Source: Mycobacterium paraffinicum
GTDB taxonomy: Bacteria; Actinomycetota; Actinomycetes; Mycobacteriales; Mycobacteriaceae
Direction of reading: 5' to 3'
NCBI RefSeq assembly: GCF_001907675.1
Contig: NZ_MPNT01000043.1
Span: 1-41,749, forward strand
DNA length: 41,749 bases
A program made the translations under genes and the position numbers. How positions within the stretch are numbered: the first letter of the stretch is position 1; every line of letters begins with the position of its first letter. Under the pieces are notes generated by a model. That model did no database searches. It was not told the DNA's origin and saw nothing but the letters and a program-made list of their open reading frames with translations. Shown here one piece after another: positions 25,519 through 32,241 of the stretch.

Positions 25519-25540
25519 TCGAACACATATTCGATAGACT
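25519..25540 (+). promoter_or_regulatory. LexA/SOS box and -10 element of dnaE2
   Basis: TCGAAC-ACAT-ATTCGA at 25519-25534 matches the mycobacterial SOS box with the same right-half change (GTTCGA to ATTCGA) as the imuA' box. TAGACT at 25535-25540 follows directly and fits a -10 element, predicting a start near 25547 and a leader of about 10 nt. LexA would therefore cover the promoter. Confidence 0.85.
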
Positions 25541-25556
25541 GCGGTCGTGGGCCGGT

Positions 25557-28500
25557 ATGGGTTGGTTTAATGGTCCGCCGAGCTGGGCGGAAATGGAGCG
25601 GGTGCTCGACGGCAAGCCGCGCCACGCCGGCGCGCCGGCGGAGCCCCCGGAGGACGCCCCGTTGTCGCGCAGGCGCGGGACATACCGGCCGCCCGACGAC
25701 GCCCGGCCGGCCCGCTCGTCGGTCCCGTATGCCGAGCTGCACGCACACTCGGCGTTCAGCTTCCTCGACGGTGCCAGCACCCCGGAGGAGATGGTGGAGG
25801 AGGCTTCCCGGCTGGGCCTGCGGGCGCTGGCGCTGACCGACCACGACGGCCTGTACGGGGCGGTGCGGTTTGCCGAGGCGGCTGCCGAGCTCGAGCTGCG
25901 CACCGTGTTCGGCGCCGAACTGTCCTTGGGTCCCGGGGCCCGCACCGAGACGCCGGATCCGCCCGGCCCGCACCTGCTGGTGCTGGCCCGCGGCCCGGAA
26001 GGTTACCGGCGGCTGTCGCGGCAGCTGGCCGCGGCGCACCTGGCCGGCGGGGAGAAGGGCAAGCCGCGCTACGACTTCGACACGCTGACCGAGGCTGCGG
26101 GCGGACACTGGCACATCCTGACCGGGTGCCGCAAAGGTCATGTGCGCCAAGCGCTTTACGAGGGTGGCCCGGACGCGGCGGAGCGGGCGCTGGCCGACCT
26201 GGTGGACCGGTTCGGCGCTCACCGGGTCAGCGTCGAGCTGACCCAGCACGGTCACCCGCTCGACGACGAACGCAACGCGGCGCTGGCCGGGTTGGCGCCG
26301 CGTTTCGGCGTCGGTGTCGTCGCCACCACCGGCGCGCATTTCGCCGGGCCGCCGCGGCGCCGGTTGGCCATGGCCATGGGCGCCATTCGGGCACGGCAGT
26401 CCCTGGATGCCGCCGCCGGATGGCTGGCCCCGCTGGGCGGTTCGCACCTGCGATCGGGCGAGGAGATGGCCCGGTTGTTCGGGCAGGTGCCTTTTGGGGG
26501 GCCCGATGCGGTGACCGCCGCCGCCGAGCTCGGCGAGCAATGCGCGTTCGGGCTGGCGCTGATCGCCCCGCAGCTGCCACCCTTCGACGTGCCCGCCGGG
26601 CACACCGAGGACAGCTGGCTGCGGCAGCTGACCATGGCGGGCGCGCGCGACCGCTACGGGCCGGCCGATGCCGCGCCGCGCGCGTACGCCCAGATCGAGC
26701 ACGAGCTGAAAGTCATTGAGCACCTGAGCTTTCCGGGCTACTTCTTGGTGGTACACGACATCGCCCGGTTCTGCCGAGAGAACAACATCCTGTGCCAGGG
26801 CAGGGGATCGGCGGCCAATTCCGCGGTCTGCTACGCCCTGGGCGTCACCGCGGTGGACCCGGTGGCCAACGAGCTGCTGTTCGAGCGCTTCCTGTCGCCG
26901 GCCCGCGACGGGCCGCCCGACATCGACATGGACATCGAATCGGACCAGCGCGAGAAGGTCATCCAGTACGTCTACGACAAATACGGCCGCGACTACGCCG
27001 CCCAGGTCGCCAACGTCATCACCTACCGGGGCCGGATCGCGGTGCGTGACATGGCCCGCGCGCTGGGCTTCTCCCAGGGGCAGCAGGACGCGTGGAGCAA
27101 ACAGATCAGCCACTGGAACGGGCTCGCCGATTCGCCCGACGTCGAGGGCATACCCGAACAGGTCGTCGACCTGGCCAACCAGATCCGCAACCTGCCGCGG
27201 CACATGGGCATTCACTCCGGCGGCATGGTGATCTGCGACCGCCCGATCGCCGATGTGTGCCCGGTGGAGTGGGCGCGCATGGAGAACCGCAGCGTGTTGC
27301 AGTGGGACAAGGACGACTGCGCGGCAATCGGTTTGGTGAAGTTCGACCTGCTCGGGCTGGGCATGCTCTCGGCGCTGCACTACGCCATCGACCTGGTGGC
27401 CGAGCACAAGGGGATCGAGGTGGACCTGGCCCGGCTCGACCTCTCCGAGCCGGCGGTGTACGAGATGCTGTGCCGCGCCGATTCCGTCGGCGTGTTCCAG
27501 GTGGAGTCGCGGGCCCAGATGGCCACGTTGCCCAGGCTGCGGCCGCGGATCTTCTACGACCTGGTGGTGGAGGTCGCGCTGATCCGCCCCGGGCCCATTC
27601 AGGGCGGGTCGGTGCACCCCTACATCCGGCGGCGCAACGGTCTGGACCCGGTCGTCTACGACCACCCGTCCATGGAGCCGGCGCTGCGAAAGACGCTGGG
27701 GGTGCCGCTGTTTCAGGAACAGCTGATGCAGCTCGCGGTCGACTGCGCCGGCTTCTCCGCCGCCGAGGCCGACCAGCTGCGCCGCGCGATGGGCTCCAAG
27801 CGCTCGACCGAGCGCATGCGCCGGCTGCGCGGCCGGTTCTATGACGGCATGCGCGAACTGCACGGCGCCCCCGACGAGGTGATCGACCGGACCTACGAAA
27901 AGCTGGAGGCGTTCGCCAATTTCGGCTTCCCGGAAAGTCACGCGCTGTCCTTCGCGTCGCTGGTGTTCTACTCGTCGTGGTTCAAGCTGCACCACCCCGC
28001 GGCGTTCTGCGCGGCGCTGCTGCGCGCGCAGCCGATGGGTTTCTATTCACCGCAGTCGCTGGTGGCCGATGCGCGCCGGCACGGCGTGACGGTGCACGGC
28101 CCGGACGTCAACGCCAGCCTGGCCCACGCGACCCTCGAGAACGCGGGCACCGAGGTCCGGCTCGGGCTGGGCGCGGTGCGCCACATCGGGGACGCCCTCG
28201 CCGAGCGGCTGGTCGAGGAACGAAAAGCCAACGGCCCGTTCGCCTCTCTGCTGGACCTGACCACCCGGCTGCAGCTGTCGGTGCCGCAGACCGAGGCGCT
28301 GGCCACGGCCGGGGCGCTGGGCTGCTTCGGGATGTCCCGGCGGGAGGGGCTTTGTGCGGCCGGGGCGGCCGCCACGCAGCGGCCGGACCGGTTACCGGGG
28401 GTGGGATCGTCGTCGCACATCCCGGCGTTGCCGGGGATGAGCGAGCTGGAGCTGGCCGCCGCCGACGTGTGGGCCACCGGCGTCTCCCCGGACAGCTACC

Positions 28501-28850
28501 CGACGCAGTTCCTGCGCGAAGACCTCGACGCGATGGGCGTGATTCCCGCCGAGAAGCTGCTCAGCGTGCCCGACGGCGACCGCGTGCTGATCGCCGGCGC
28601 GGTGACTCACCGGCAGCGGCCGGGTACTGCCCAGGGCGTGACCTTTCTCAACCTCGAGGACGAGACGGGGATGGTCAACGTGCTGTGCACGCCGGCGGTC
28701 TGGGCGCGGCACCGCAAGCTGGCCAACTCCGCGCCGGCGATGCTGGTGCGCGGCCAGGTCCAAAACGCCAGCGGCGCAGTCACCGTCGTCGCCGAGCGGC
28801 TGGGCCGCATAACGCTGGCGGTCGGCTCGAAGTCACGGGATTTCCGCTGA
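25557..28850 (+). CDS. dnaE2: error-prone DNA polymerase III alpha subunit DnaE2
   Basis: DnaE2 is the SOS-induced translesion polymerase that works with ImuA' and ImuB. The 1097-residue protein opens with GWFNGPPSWAEMERVL and the PHP domain (YAELHAHSAFSFLDGASTPEE). The polymerase palm contains GRGSAANSAVCYALG and the catalytic aspartates in PPDIDMDIESDQREKVIQYVY. The finger motif IHSGGMVICDRPIADVCPVEW follows, then the beta-binding and helix-hairpin-helix region, and the OB-fold VTFLNLEDETGMVNVLC near the end. The ATG at 25557 fits the known VGWSNGPPSW start of the M. tuberculosis protein. It ends in SRDFR, as in that protein. Upstream is divergent from the WS/DGAT-like gene. Confidence 0.98.
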   Translation: MGWFNGPPSWAEMERVLDGKPRHAGAPAEPPEDAPLSRRRGTYRPPDDARPARSSVPYAELHAHSAFSFLDGASTPEEMVEEASRLGLRALALTDHDGLYGAVRFAEAAAELELRTVFGAELSLGPGARTETPDPPGPHLLVLARGPEGYRRLSRQLAAAHLAGGEKGKPRYDFDTLTEAAGGHWHILTGCRKGHVRQALYEGGPDAAERALADLVDRFGAHRVSVELTQHGHPLDDERNAALAGLAPRFGVGVVATTGAHFAGPPRRRLAMAMGAIRARQSLDAAAGWLAPLGGSHLRSGEEMARLFGQVPFGGPDAVTAAAELGEQCAFGLALIAPQLPPFDVPAGHTEDSWLRQLTMAGARDRYGPADAAPRAYAQIEHELKVIEHLSFPGYFLVVHDIARFCRENNILCQGRGSAANSAVCYALGVTAVDPVANELLFERFLSPARDGPPDIDMDIESDQREKVIQYVYDKYGRDYAAQVANVITYRGRIAVRDMARALGFSQGQQDAWSKQISHWNGLADSPDVEGIPEQVVDLANQIRNLPRHMGIHSGGMVICDRPIADVCPVEWARMENRSVLQWDKDDCAAIGLVKFDLLGLGMLSALHYAIDLVAEHKGIEVDLARLDLSEPAVYEMLCRADSVGVFQVESRAQMATLPRLRPRIFYDLVVEVALIRPGPIQGGSVHPYIRRRNGLDPVVYDHPSMEPALRKTLGVPLFQEQLMQLAVDCAGFSAAEADQLRRAMGSKRSTERMRRLRGRFYDGMRELHGAPDEVIDRTYEKLEAFANFGFPESHALSFASLVFYSSWFKLHHPAAFCAALLRAQPMGFYSPQSLVADARRHGVTVHGPDVNASLAHATLENAGTEVRLGLGAVRHIGDALAERLVEERKANGPFASLLDLTTRLQLSVPQTEALATAGALGCFGMSRREGLCAAGAAATQRPDRLPGVGSSSHIPALPGMSELELAAADVWATGVSPDSYPTQFLREDLDAMGVIPAEKLLSVPDGDRVLIAGAVTHRQRPGTAQGVTFLNLEDETGMVNVLCTPAVWARHRKLANSAPAMLVRGQVQNASGAVTVVAERLGRITLAVGSKSRDFR

Positions 28851-28875
28851 GCCGGTTCGGAGTTTGCGCAAAAAC

Positions 28876-28893
28876 GCACATAGCAAAATGTGC
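28876..28893. terminator. hairpin downstream of dnaE2
   Basis: GCACAT-AGCAAA-ATGTGC is a perfect 6-bp stem with a 6-nt loop, 25 bp after the dnaE2 stop. It has no U-tract, so it is at best a non-canonical terminator; it could also be an operator for the next gene at 28962. Confidence 0.3.
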
Positions 28894-28961
28894 CGCGTCG
28901 TACGCTATTCGAACAGATCGCTTGGAATCGGCTGTATTGATCGAGTGTCAAGGGAGTCGAA

Positions 28962-29306
28962 ATGAACTTCAGGCCCGTTCGTCACGGCACGGCGATACTG
29001 GGTTGTGCTGCGGCGCTTGTTCTTTCGCCCGCGGTCGCCAGCGCCGACCCGCCGGACCCGCACCAGCCGGACATGACGAAGGGCTTCTGCCCGGGCGGTC
29101 GATGGGGTTACGGCAATTTGGCCGTGTGCGACGGCGAGAAGTATCCCGACGGGTCGTTTTGGCACCAGTGGATGAAAACCTGGATAGTCGGCCCGCAGTT
29201 TTATTACGACTGCGTCGGCGGCGACGAACCCCTGCCGGGGCCGCCTCCGCCCGGTGGCTGCGGCGGGGCGATTCCTCCCGACCAGCTGGCGCCGCCCCCA
29301 GCCTGA
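28962..29306 (+). CDS. small secreted cysteine-containing protein
   Basis: The 114-residue protein has a classical signal peptide (AILGCAAALVLSPAVASA, with probable cleavage after residue 28). The mature part begins DPPDPHQPDMTKGFCPGGRW and has four cysteines (43, 56, 84, 100), enough for two disulfides, aromatic-rich stretches (HQWMKTW, QFYYDC) and a proline-rich C-terminus (GPPPPGG, LAPPPA). The pattern resembles conserved exported mycobacterial proteins of unknown function. The ATG has GGGAG about 6 nt upstream. It is downstream of dnaE2 in the same direction but separated by a 111-bp gap with a hairpin, so it is probably a separate unit. No function can be assigned. Confidence 0.78.
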   Translation: MNFRPVRHGTAILGCAAALVLSPAVASADPPDPHQPDMTKGFCPGGRWGYGNLAVCDGEKYPDGSFWHQWMKTWIVGPQFYYDCVGGDEPLPGPPPPGGCGGAIPPDQLAPPPA

Positions 29307-29350
29307 TCCAGCGGGTGGTGTCCCGGCCATTGCGCCGAGTGTGCTCTGGT

Positions 29351-29376
29351 GGCGAAAAATCGGCCAAATTCTCGCC
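29351..29376. terminator. candidate bidirectional terminator hairpin
   Basis: GGCGAAAAAT (29351-29360), a 6-nt loop and AATTCTCGCC (29367-29376) form a 10-bp stem with two mismatches, between the convergent secreted-protein gene and the PPOX-fold gene. The A/T-rich part and position suit a shared terminator; stability has not been calculated. Confidence 0.35.
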
Positions 29377-29404
29377 GTCAGAACACGTTCGGCGATGGGT
29401 CATG

Positions 29405-29815
29405 CTACGCGGTCGGCGTCGTCCACACCTTCGTCGGCGTGATCCTCAGCCGGGTGCTGTACGTCGCCATCGCCTCGGTAAGGCCGAATTTCGCGGCAAG
29501 GTCCTCGTACTTGGCCCAGTACGGGCCGTCGTCACGACAGTCCACGTCCGTGGCGTCCACCGCCGCGCTGCCGCCGACGACGACGATTCCGCCGCCGTTG
29601 CCGTCGGAATCCAGGTTCAGGCTCACCTCGGGGTGCGCCTTGATGTGGGCGACCTTGGCCGCCTGCGGCATGGAATAGACCGTCAGGCCGGCGCCGTCGA
29701 AGTGGAACCAGATCAGCCGCGGCACCGGCAGCCCGGACTTCGCCACCGTGGTCAGCCAGCCGTAATAGTCCGATGTCAGCCGCTCGGAAACTTCTTGTGT
29801 CAGTTCGAGGCTCAT
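29405..29815 (-). CDS. pyridoxamine 5'-phosphate oxidase-like (PPOX/FDOR fold) protein
   Basis: The 136-residue protein has the split-barrel flavin-binding fold: YYGWLTTVAKSGLPVPRLIWFHFDGAGLTVYSMPQAAKVAHIKAHPEVSLNLDSDGNGGGIVVVGGSAAV is the typical order of strands and helices. Mycobacterial members of this size use F420 or FMN and carry out small redox reactions or bind cofactors (family knowledge). The ATG at 29815 is 22 bp from the divergent nitroreductase ATG. Its -10 TACCGT (minus strand) is 6 nt before the ATG, so a leaderless transcript is likely. Counterpart by position: Rv3369. The specific substrate is unknown. Confidence 0.85.
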   Translation of the reverse strand: MSLELTQEVSERLTSDYYGWLTTVAKSGLPVPRLIWFHFDGAGLTVYSMPQAAKVAHIKAHPEVSLNLDSDGNGGGIVVVGGSAAVDATDVDCRDDGPYWAKYEDLAAKFGLTEAMATYSTRLRITPTKVWTTPTA

Positions 29816-29821
29816 AGCGCA

Positions 29822-29831
29822 ACGGTAGTCT
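29822..29831. promoter_or_regulatory. bidirectional leaderless promoter with overlapping -10 elements
   Basis: On the plus strand TAGTCT (29826-29831) lies 6 nt before the nitroreductase ATG at 29838. On the minus strand TACCGT (29827-29822) lies 6 nt before the ATG at 29815. The two hexamers share two bases, and both give a transcript starting at the first codon. The whole gap is only 22 bp. Confidence 0.6.
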
Positions 29832-29837
29832 CCCAAC

Positions 29838-30482
29838 ATGACCCTCAACCTGTCCTTCGACGAAGTCCTCACCACCACCCGCTCGGTCCGCAAACGCCTG
29901 GACTTCGACAAGCCGGTCGGACGCGACGTGCTGATGGAATGCCTCGACCTGGCGCTGCAGGCGCCCACCGGATCCAATTCGCAGGGCTGGCAGTGGGTGT
30001 TCGTCGAGGACGGGGACAAGAAGAAGGCGATCGGCGACGTCTACCTGAAAAACGCCCGGGCCTACCTGAGCTCACCCGCTGCCCAATACGCCGAGGGGGA
30101 CACCCGCGGGGAGCGGATGGACAAGGTGCGCGACTCCGCGACCTACCTCGCCGAGCACATGCACGAGGCGCCGGTGTTGTTGATTCCCTGCATCTTTGGC
30201 CGGGAGGAGAAGCAGCCGCTGGGCGGGGTGTCGTTCTGGGCGTCGCTGTTCCCGGCGGTGTGGAGCTTCTGCCTGGCGCTGCGCTCCCGCGGGCTGGGGT
30301 CGTGCTGGACGACGCTGCACCTGCTCGCCGGCGGTGAAAAGCAGGTCGCCGACGTGGTGGGCATCCCGTATGACGAGTACAGCCAGGGCGGGCTGTTCCC
30401 GATCGCCTACACCAAGGGCACCGACTTCCGCCCGGCCAAGCGGCTGCCGGCCGAGCAGCTCACCCACTGGAACACCTGGTAA
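29838..30482 (+). CDS. nitroreductase-family flavoprotein
   Basis: The 214-residue protein belongs to the FMN-dependent nitroreductase family (NfsB/FRP-like): TTRSVRKRLDFDKPVGRDVLMECLDLALQAPTGSNSQGWQWVFVEDGDKKKAIGDV is the N-terminal FMN-binding arm, and LRSRGLGSCWTTLHLL with VADVVGIPYDEYSQGGLFPIAYTKG follows. It probably reduces quinones or nitro compounds with NAD(P)H. The positional H37Rv counterpart is Rv3368c. Start is ATG 29838 without a Shine-Dalgarno sequence. It ends at 30482, directly abutting the stop of the convergent YCII gene, so the two read-through regions overlap on the mRNA. Confidence 0.88.
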   Translation: MTLNLSFDEVLTTTRSVRKRLDFDKPVGRDVLMECLDLALQAPTGSNSQGWQWVFVEDGDKKKAIGDVYLKNARAYLSSPAAQYAEGDTRGERMDKVRDSATYLAEHMHEAPVLLIPCIFGREEKQPLGGVSFWASLFPAVWSFCLALRSRGLGSCWTTLHLLAGGEKQVADVVGIPYDEYSQGGLFPIAYTKGTDFRPAKRLPAEQLTHWNTW

Positions 30483-30809
30483 TCAGGTCTGCAGGGGCCA
30501 AACCTCGACGACACCGTGTGCGACCGCGCACGGCGTCTGGCTCACCCGCTCGATCGCCGCGTCGATGTCCTCGGCGTCGATGATCGCGAACCCCGCGATC
30601 GGCATCGTCGATCGGAGGAAGGGGCCCGGGTCGATCCGCACCCCCGCGCCGTCCGGATTGCGCACCTGGACCGGGTCTCCGGCTCGGCCGATGAGCGCAC
30701 CGGACGCGTTGAGTTCGTCGTCGCGGGCGTGCGCGGCCTGTTTGCGGTCGTCGCTCAACTGGTGGTATCCGGCTTCATCGCCGTAACCGATCGTGATGAA
30801 GGTGGGCAT
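30483..30809 (-). CDS. YCII-related domain protein
   Basis: The 108-residue protein is a single alpha/beta ferredoxin-like YCII domain: TFITIGYGDEAGYHQLSDDRKQAAHARDDELNASGALIGRAGDPVQVRNPDGAGVRID..., IAGFAIIDAEDIDAAIERVSQTPCAVAHGVVEVWPL. The motif near FAIIDAEDIDAAIERV is the usual second helix. YCII proteins are dimeric and many have no known reaction; some dehydrochlorinate or hydrolyse. The ATG at 30809 has GGGAG about 10 nt upstream. Its stop abuts the nitroreductase stop with no gap. A frame reaching to 31481 on this strand overlaps trmL and was rejected. I recall no equivalent here in H37Rv. Confidence 0.8.
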   Translation of the reverse strand: MPTFITIGYGDEAGYHQLSDDRKQAAHARDDELNASGALIGRAGDPVQVRNPDGAGVRIDPGPFLRSTMPIAGFAIIDAEDIDAAIERVSQTPCAVAHGVVEVWPLQT

Positions 30810-30844
30810 ATCAGTCTGACTCCCGCCTGGTGCGGAACTAATCG

Positions 30845-31309
30845 CTACACGGCGCCGGAATAACCGTGCTGCCGCCAGGCCTCGTAAACCGCGACGGCCG
30901 CGGCGTTGGACAGGTTCAGCGAGCGCCGGCCCGCCAGCATCGGGATGCGCACCTGCTGCGTGATGTGCTCGTCGGCCAGCGTCGCCGCGTCCAGCCCGGT
31001 CGGTTCGGGCCCGAACAACAGCACGTCGCCCGGCCGATATCGGACGTCGGCGAACGAGGTGGGCGCGTGCGAGGTGAACGCGATCACCCGTTCCGGCGAG
31101 AGCGCCTCCCACGCGGCCGGCAGCGACGGGTGCACGGTGACCGACGCCAGGTCGTGATAGTCCAGACCGGCCCGCCGCAGCTTGGGTTCGGACAGGTCGA
31201 AGCCCATCGGCTCGACCAGGTGCAGTTCGCATCCGGTCGCCGCCGCCGTGCGGATGGCGTTGCCCGTGTTGGGGGCGATGCGCGGGGAGAAAAACATCAG
31301 CTTGAACAC
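30845..31309 (-). CDS. trmL: tRNA (cytidine(34)-2'-O)-methyltransferase TrmL-like SPOUT enzyme
   Basis: This is a 154-residue SPOUT-class methyltransferase that would 2'-O-methylate the wobble base of some leucine tRNAs. LMFFSPRIAPNTGNAIRTAAATGCELHLVEPMGF is the N-terminal motif of the TrmL/SpoU-type family. The C-terminal trefoil knot is FGPEPTGLDA and IPMLAGRRSLNLSNAAAVAVYEAWRQ. The length equals the family norm. It starts with GTG at 31309, next to a bidirectional promoter shared with the methyltransferase at 31327. Rv3366 is the H37Rv counterpart by position. Confidence 0.92.
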   Translation of the reverse strand: MFKLMFFSPRIAPNTGNAIRTAAATGCELHLVEPMGFDLSEPKLRRAGLDYHDLASVTVHPSLPAAWEALSPERVIAFTSHAPTSFADVRYRPGDVLLFGPEPTGLDAATLADEHITQQVRIPMLAGRRSLNLSNAAAVAVYEAWRQHGYSGAV

Positions 31310-31314
31310 AACGC

Positions 31315-31321
31315 GATAATG
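31315..31321. promoter_or_regulatory. second bidirectional leaderless promoter
   Basis: On the plus strand GATAAT (31315-31320) ends 6 nt before the methyltransferase ATG at 31327. On the minus strand CATTAT (31321-31316) ends 6 nt before the trmL GTG at 31309. The gap between the start codons is 17 bp, too small for Shine-Dalgarno-led transcripts on both sides. Confidence 0.55.
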
Positions 31322-31326
31322 GTCGC

Positions 31327-31947
31327 ATGGTCGAGCAGAGCCTCTGGATGCGGAAAGTCGCTGCCGATCCCGGACATTCGCACTGGTACATCGAGCGGTT
31401 CCGCGCCATGGCCCGCGCCGGTGACGACCTGGCCGGCGAGGCGCGCTTCGTGGACGCGATGGCGCCCCGCGGCGCCCACATCCTCGACGCCGGCTGCGGT
31501 CCCGGCCGGCTGGGCGGCTACCTGGCCGCCGCCGGTCACCACGTCGTCGGCGTCGACGTCGACCCGGCGCTGATCGAAGCGGCCGAGCAGGACCATCCCG
31601 GGCCGCGCTGGCTCGTCGGCGACCTCGCCGAGCTCGACCTGCCCGCCCGGGGCGTCACCGAGCCGTTCGACGTGATCGTGTCGGCCGGCAACGTGATGAC
31701 GTTCCTGGCGCCCAGCACGCGGCGCCGGGTGCTGGACCGGCTGCGGGCCCACCTCAAGGACGACGGTCGGGCGGTGATCGGCTTCGGCGCGGGCCGCGAC
31801 TACCGGTTCACCGAGTTCCTCGACGACGCGGCCGCCGCCGGGCTCGAGCCCGATCTGCTGCTGTCCACCTGGGATCTGCGCCCGTTCACCGATGACTCGG
31901 ATTTCCTCGTCGCCGTCCTCCGCCGCGCCCGGCTCCGCCGCGCGTAA
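31327..31947 (+). CDS. class I SAM-dependent methyltransferase with MIRU-derived C-terminus
   Basis: The 206-residue protein has motif I ILDAGCGPGRLGGY, strand 2 VVGVDVDPALI, a post-motif VIVSAGNVMTFLA and motif III LKDDGRAVIGFG. The final residues RRARLRRA are encoded by 23 bp (31921-31943) that recur exactly at 31970-31992 inside a MIRU-like element, so the repeat appears to supply the natural C-terminus. It starts with ATG at 31327, with its promoter shared with trmL. The substrate is unknown. A gap of about 225 bp (31948-32172) after it holds the MIRU-like copy and then no gene I can see before the leader ORF of the kinase operon. Confidence 0.8.
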   Translation: MVEQSLWMRKVAADPGHSHWYIERFRAMARAGDDLAGEARFVDAMAPRGAHILDAGCGPGRLGGYLAAAGHHVVGVDVDPALIEAAEQDHPGPRWLVGDLAELDLPARGVTEPFDVIVSAGNVMTFLAPSTRRRVLDRLRAHLKDDGRAVIGFGAGRDYRFTEFLDDAAAAGLEPDLLLSTWDLRPFTDDSDFLVAVLRRARLRRA

Positions 31948-32000
31948 CGCGCTGTAAATGGCGGCGACCCGCCGCGCCCGGCTCCGCCGCGCTTGCGATC
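31921..32000. repeat. MIRU-like element, one core copy and a partial copy
   Basis: The 38 bp at 31963-32000 are the reverse complement of the core of the 56-bp units at 21053-21190, apart from a single-base deletion. A 23-bp part of it occurs also at 31921-31943 with 49-bp spacing. The orientation is opposite to that at 21053. Confidence 0.85.
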
Positions 32001-32172
32001 GCCGGGGGTTTGCCAGGATCGTCGGCCCGCGGGCGGACCCACCTTGGAGGGGCCTGTCTGCTCAGTACGGATTCTGGTGACCTGGGCCGCGGGCTGTCAT
32101 ACTCGTCGGATTGCCACGTCGACGCGCTCGCGCCCATCTGGCGTGGCACGGGTGGATAAAGCAGGAAGTCTC

Positions 32173-32241
32173 ATGAGCCTCTCGTTTTCTCGAGCGCTGA
32201 GCGTCAGCGCAGCGGCCGGTCGCGCGGCCGGGCCGACGTGA
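32173..32241 (+). CDS. putative 22-residue leader ORF coupled to the kinase
   Basis: The ATG at 32173 has AGGAAG four bases upstream and encodes 22 residues (MSLSFSRALSVSAAAGRAAG...). Its TGA overlaps the GTG of the histidine kinase as GTGA, while the kinase itself has no Shine-Dalgarno sequence. It may be a translational leader. No similarity is recognised. Confidence 0.4.
   Translation: MSLSFSRALSVSAAAGRAAGPT

Noticed and set aside
25488..27995. Open frame of over 800 codons on the minus strand, antisense to dnaE2
   Set aside because: It overlaps a perfectly recognisable dnaE2; composition is typical of an antisense shadow.
28919..28937. TCGAAC half-site upstream of the secreted protein, considered as a third SOS box
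   Set aside because: The right half reads CGCTTG in place of GTTCGA, so only one half-site is present.
27977..30337. Long plus-strand frame running over dnaE2, the secreted protein and the nitroreductase
   Set aside because: It is out of frame with all three recognisable genes on that strand and shows no motif.
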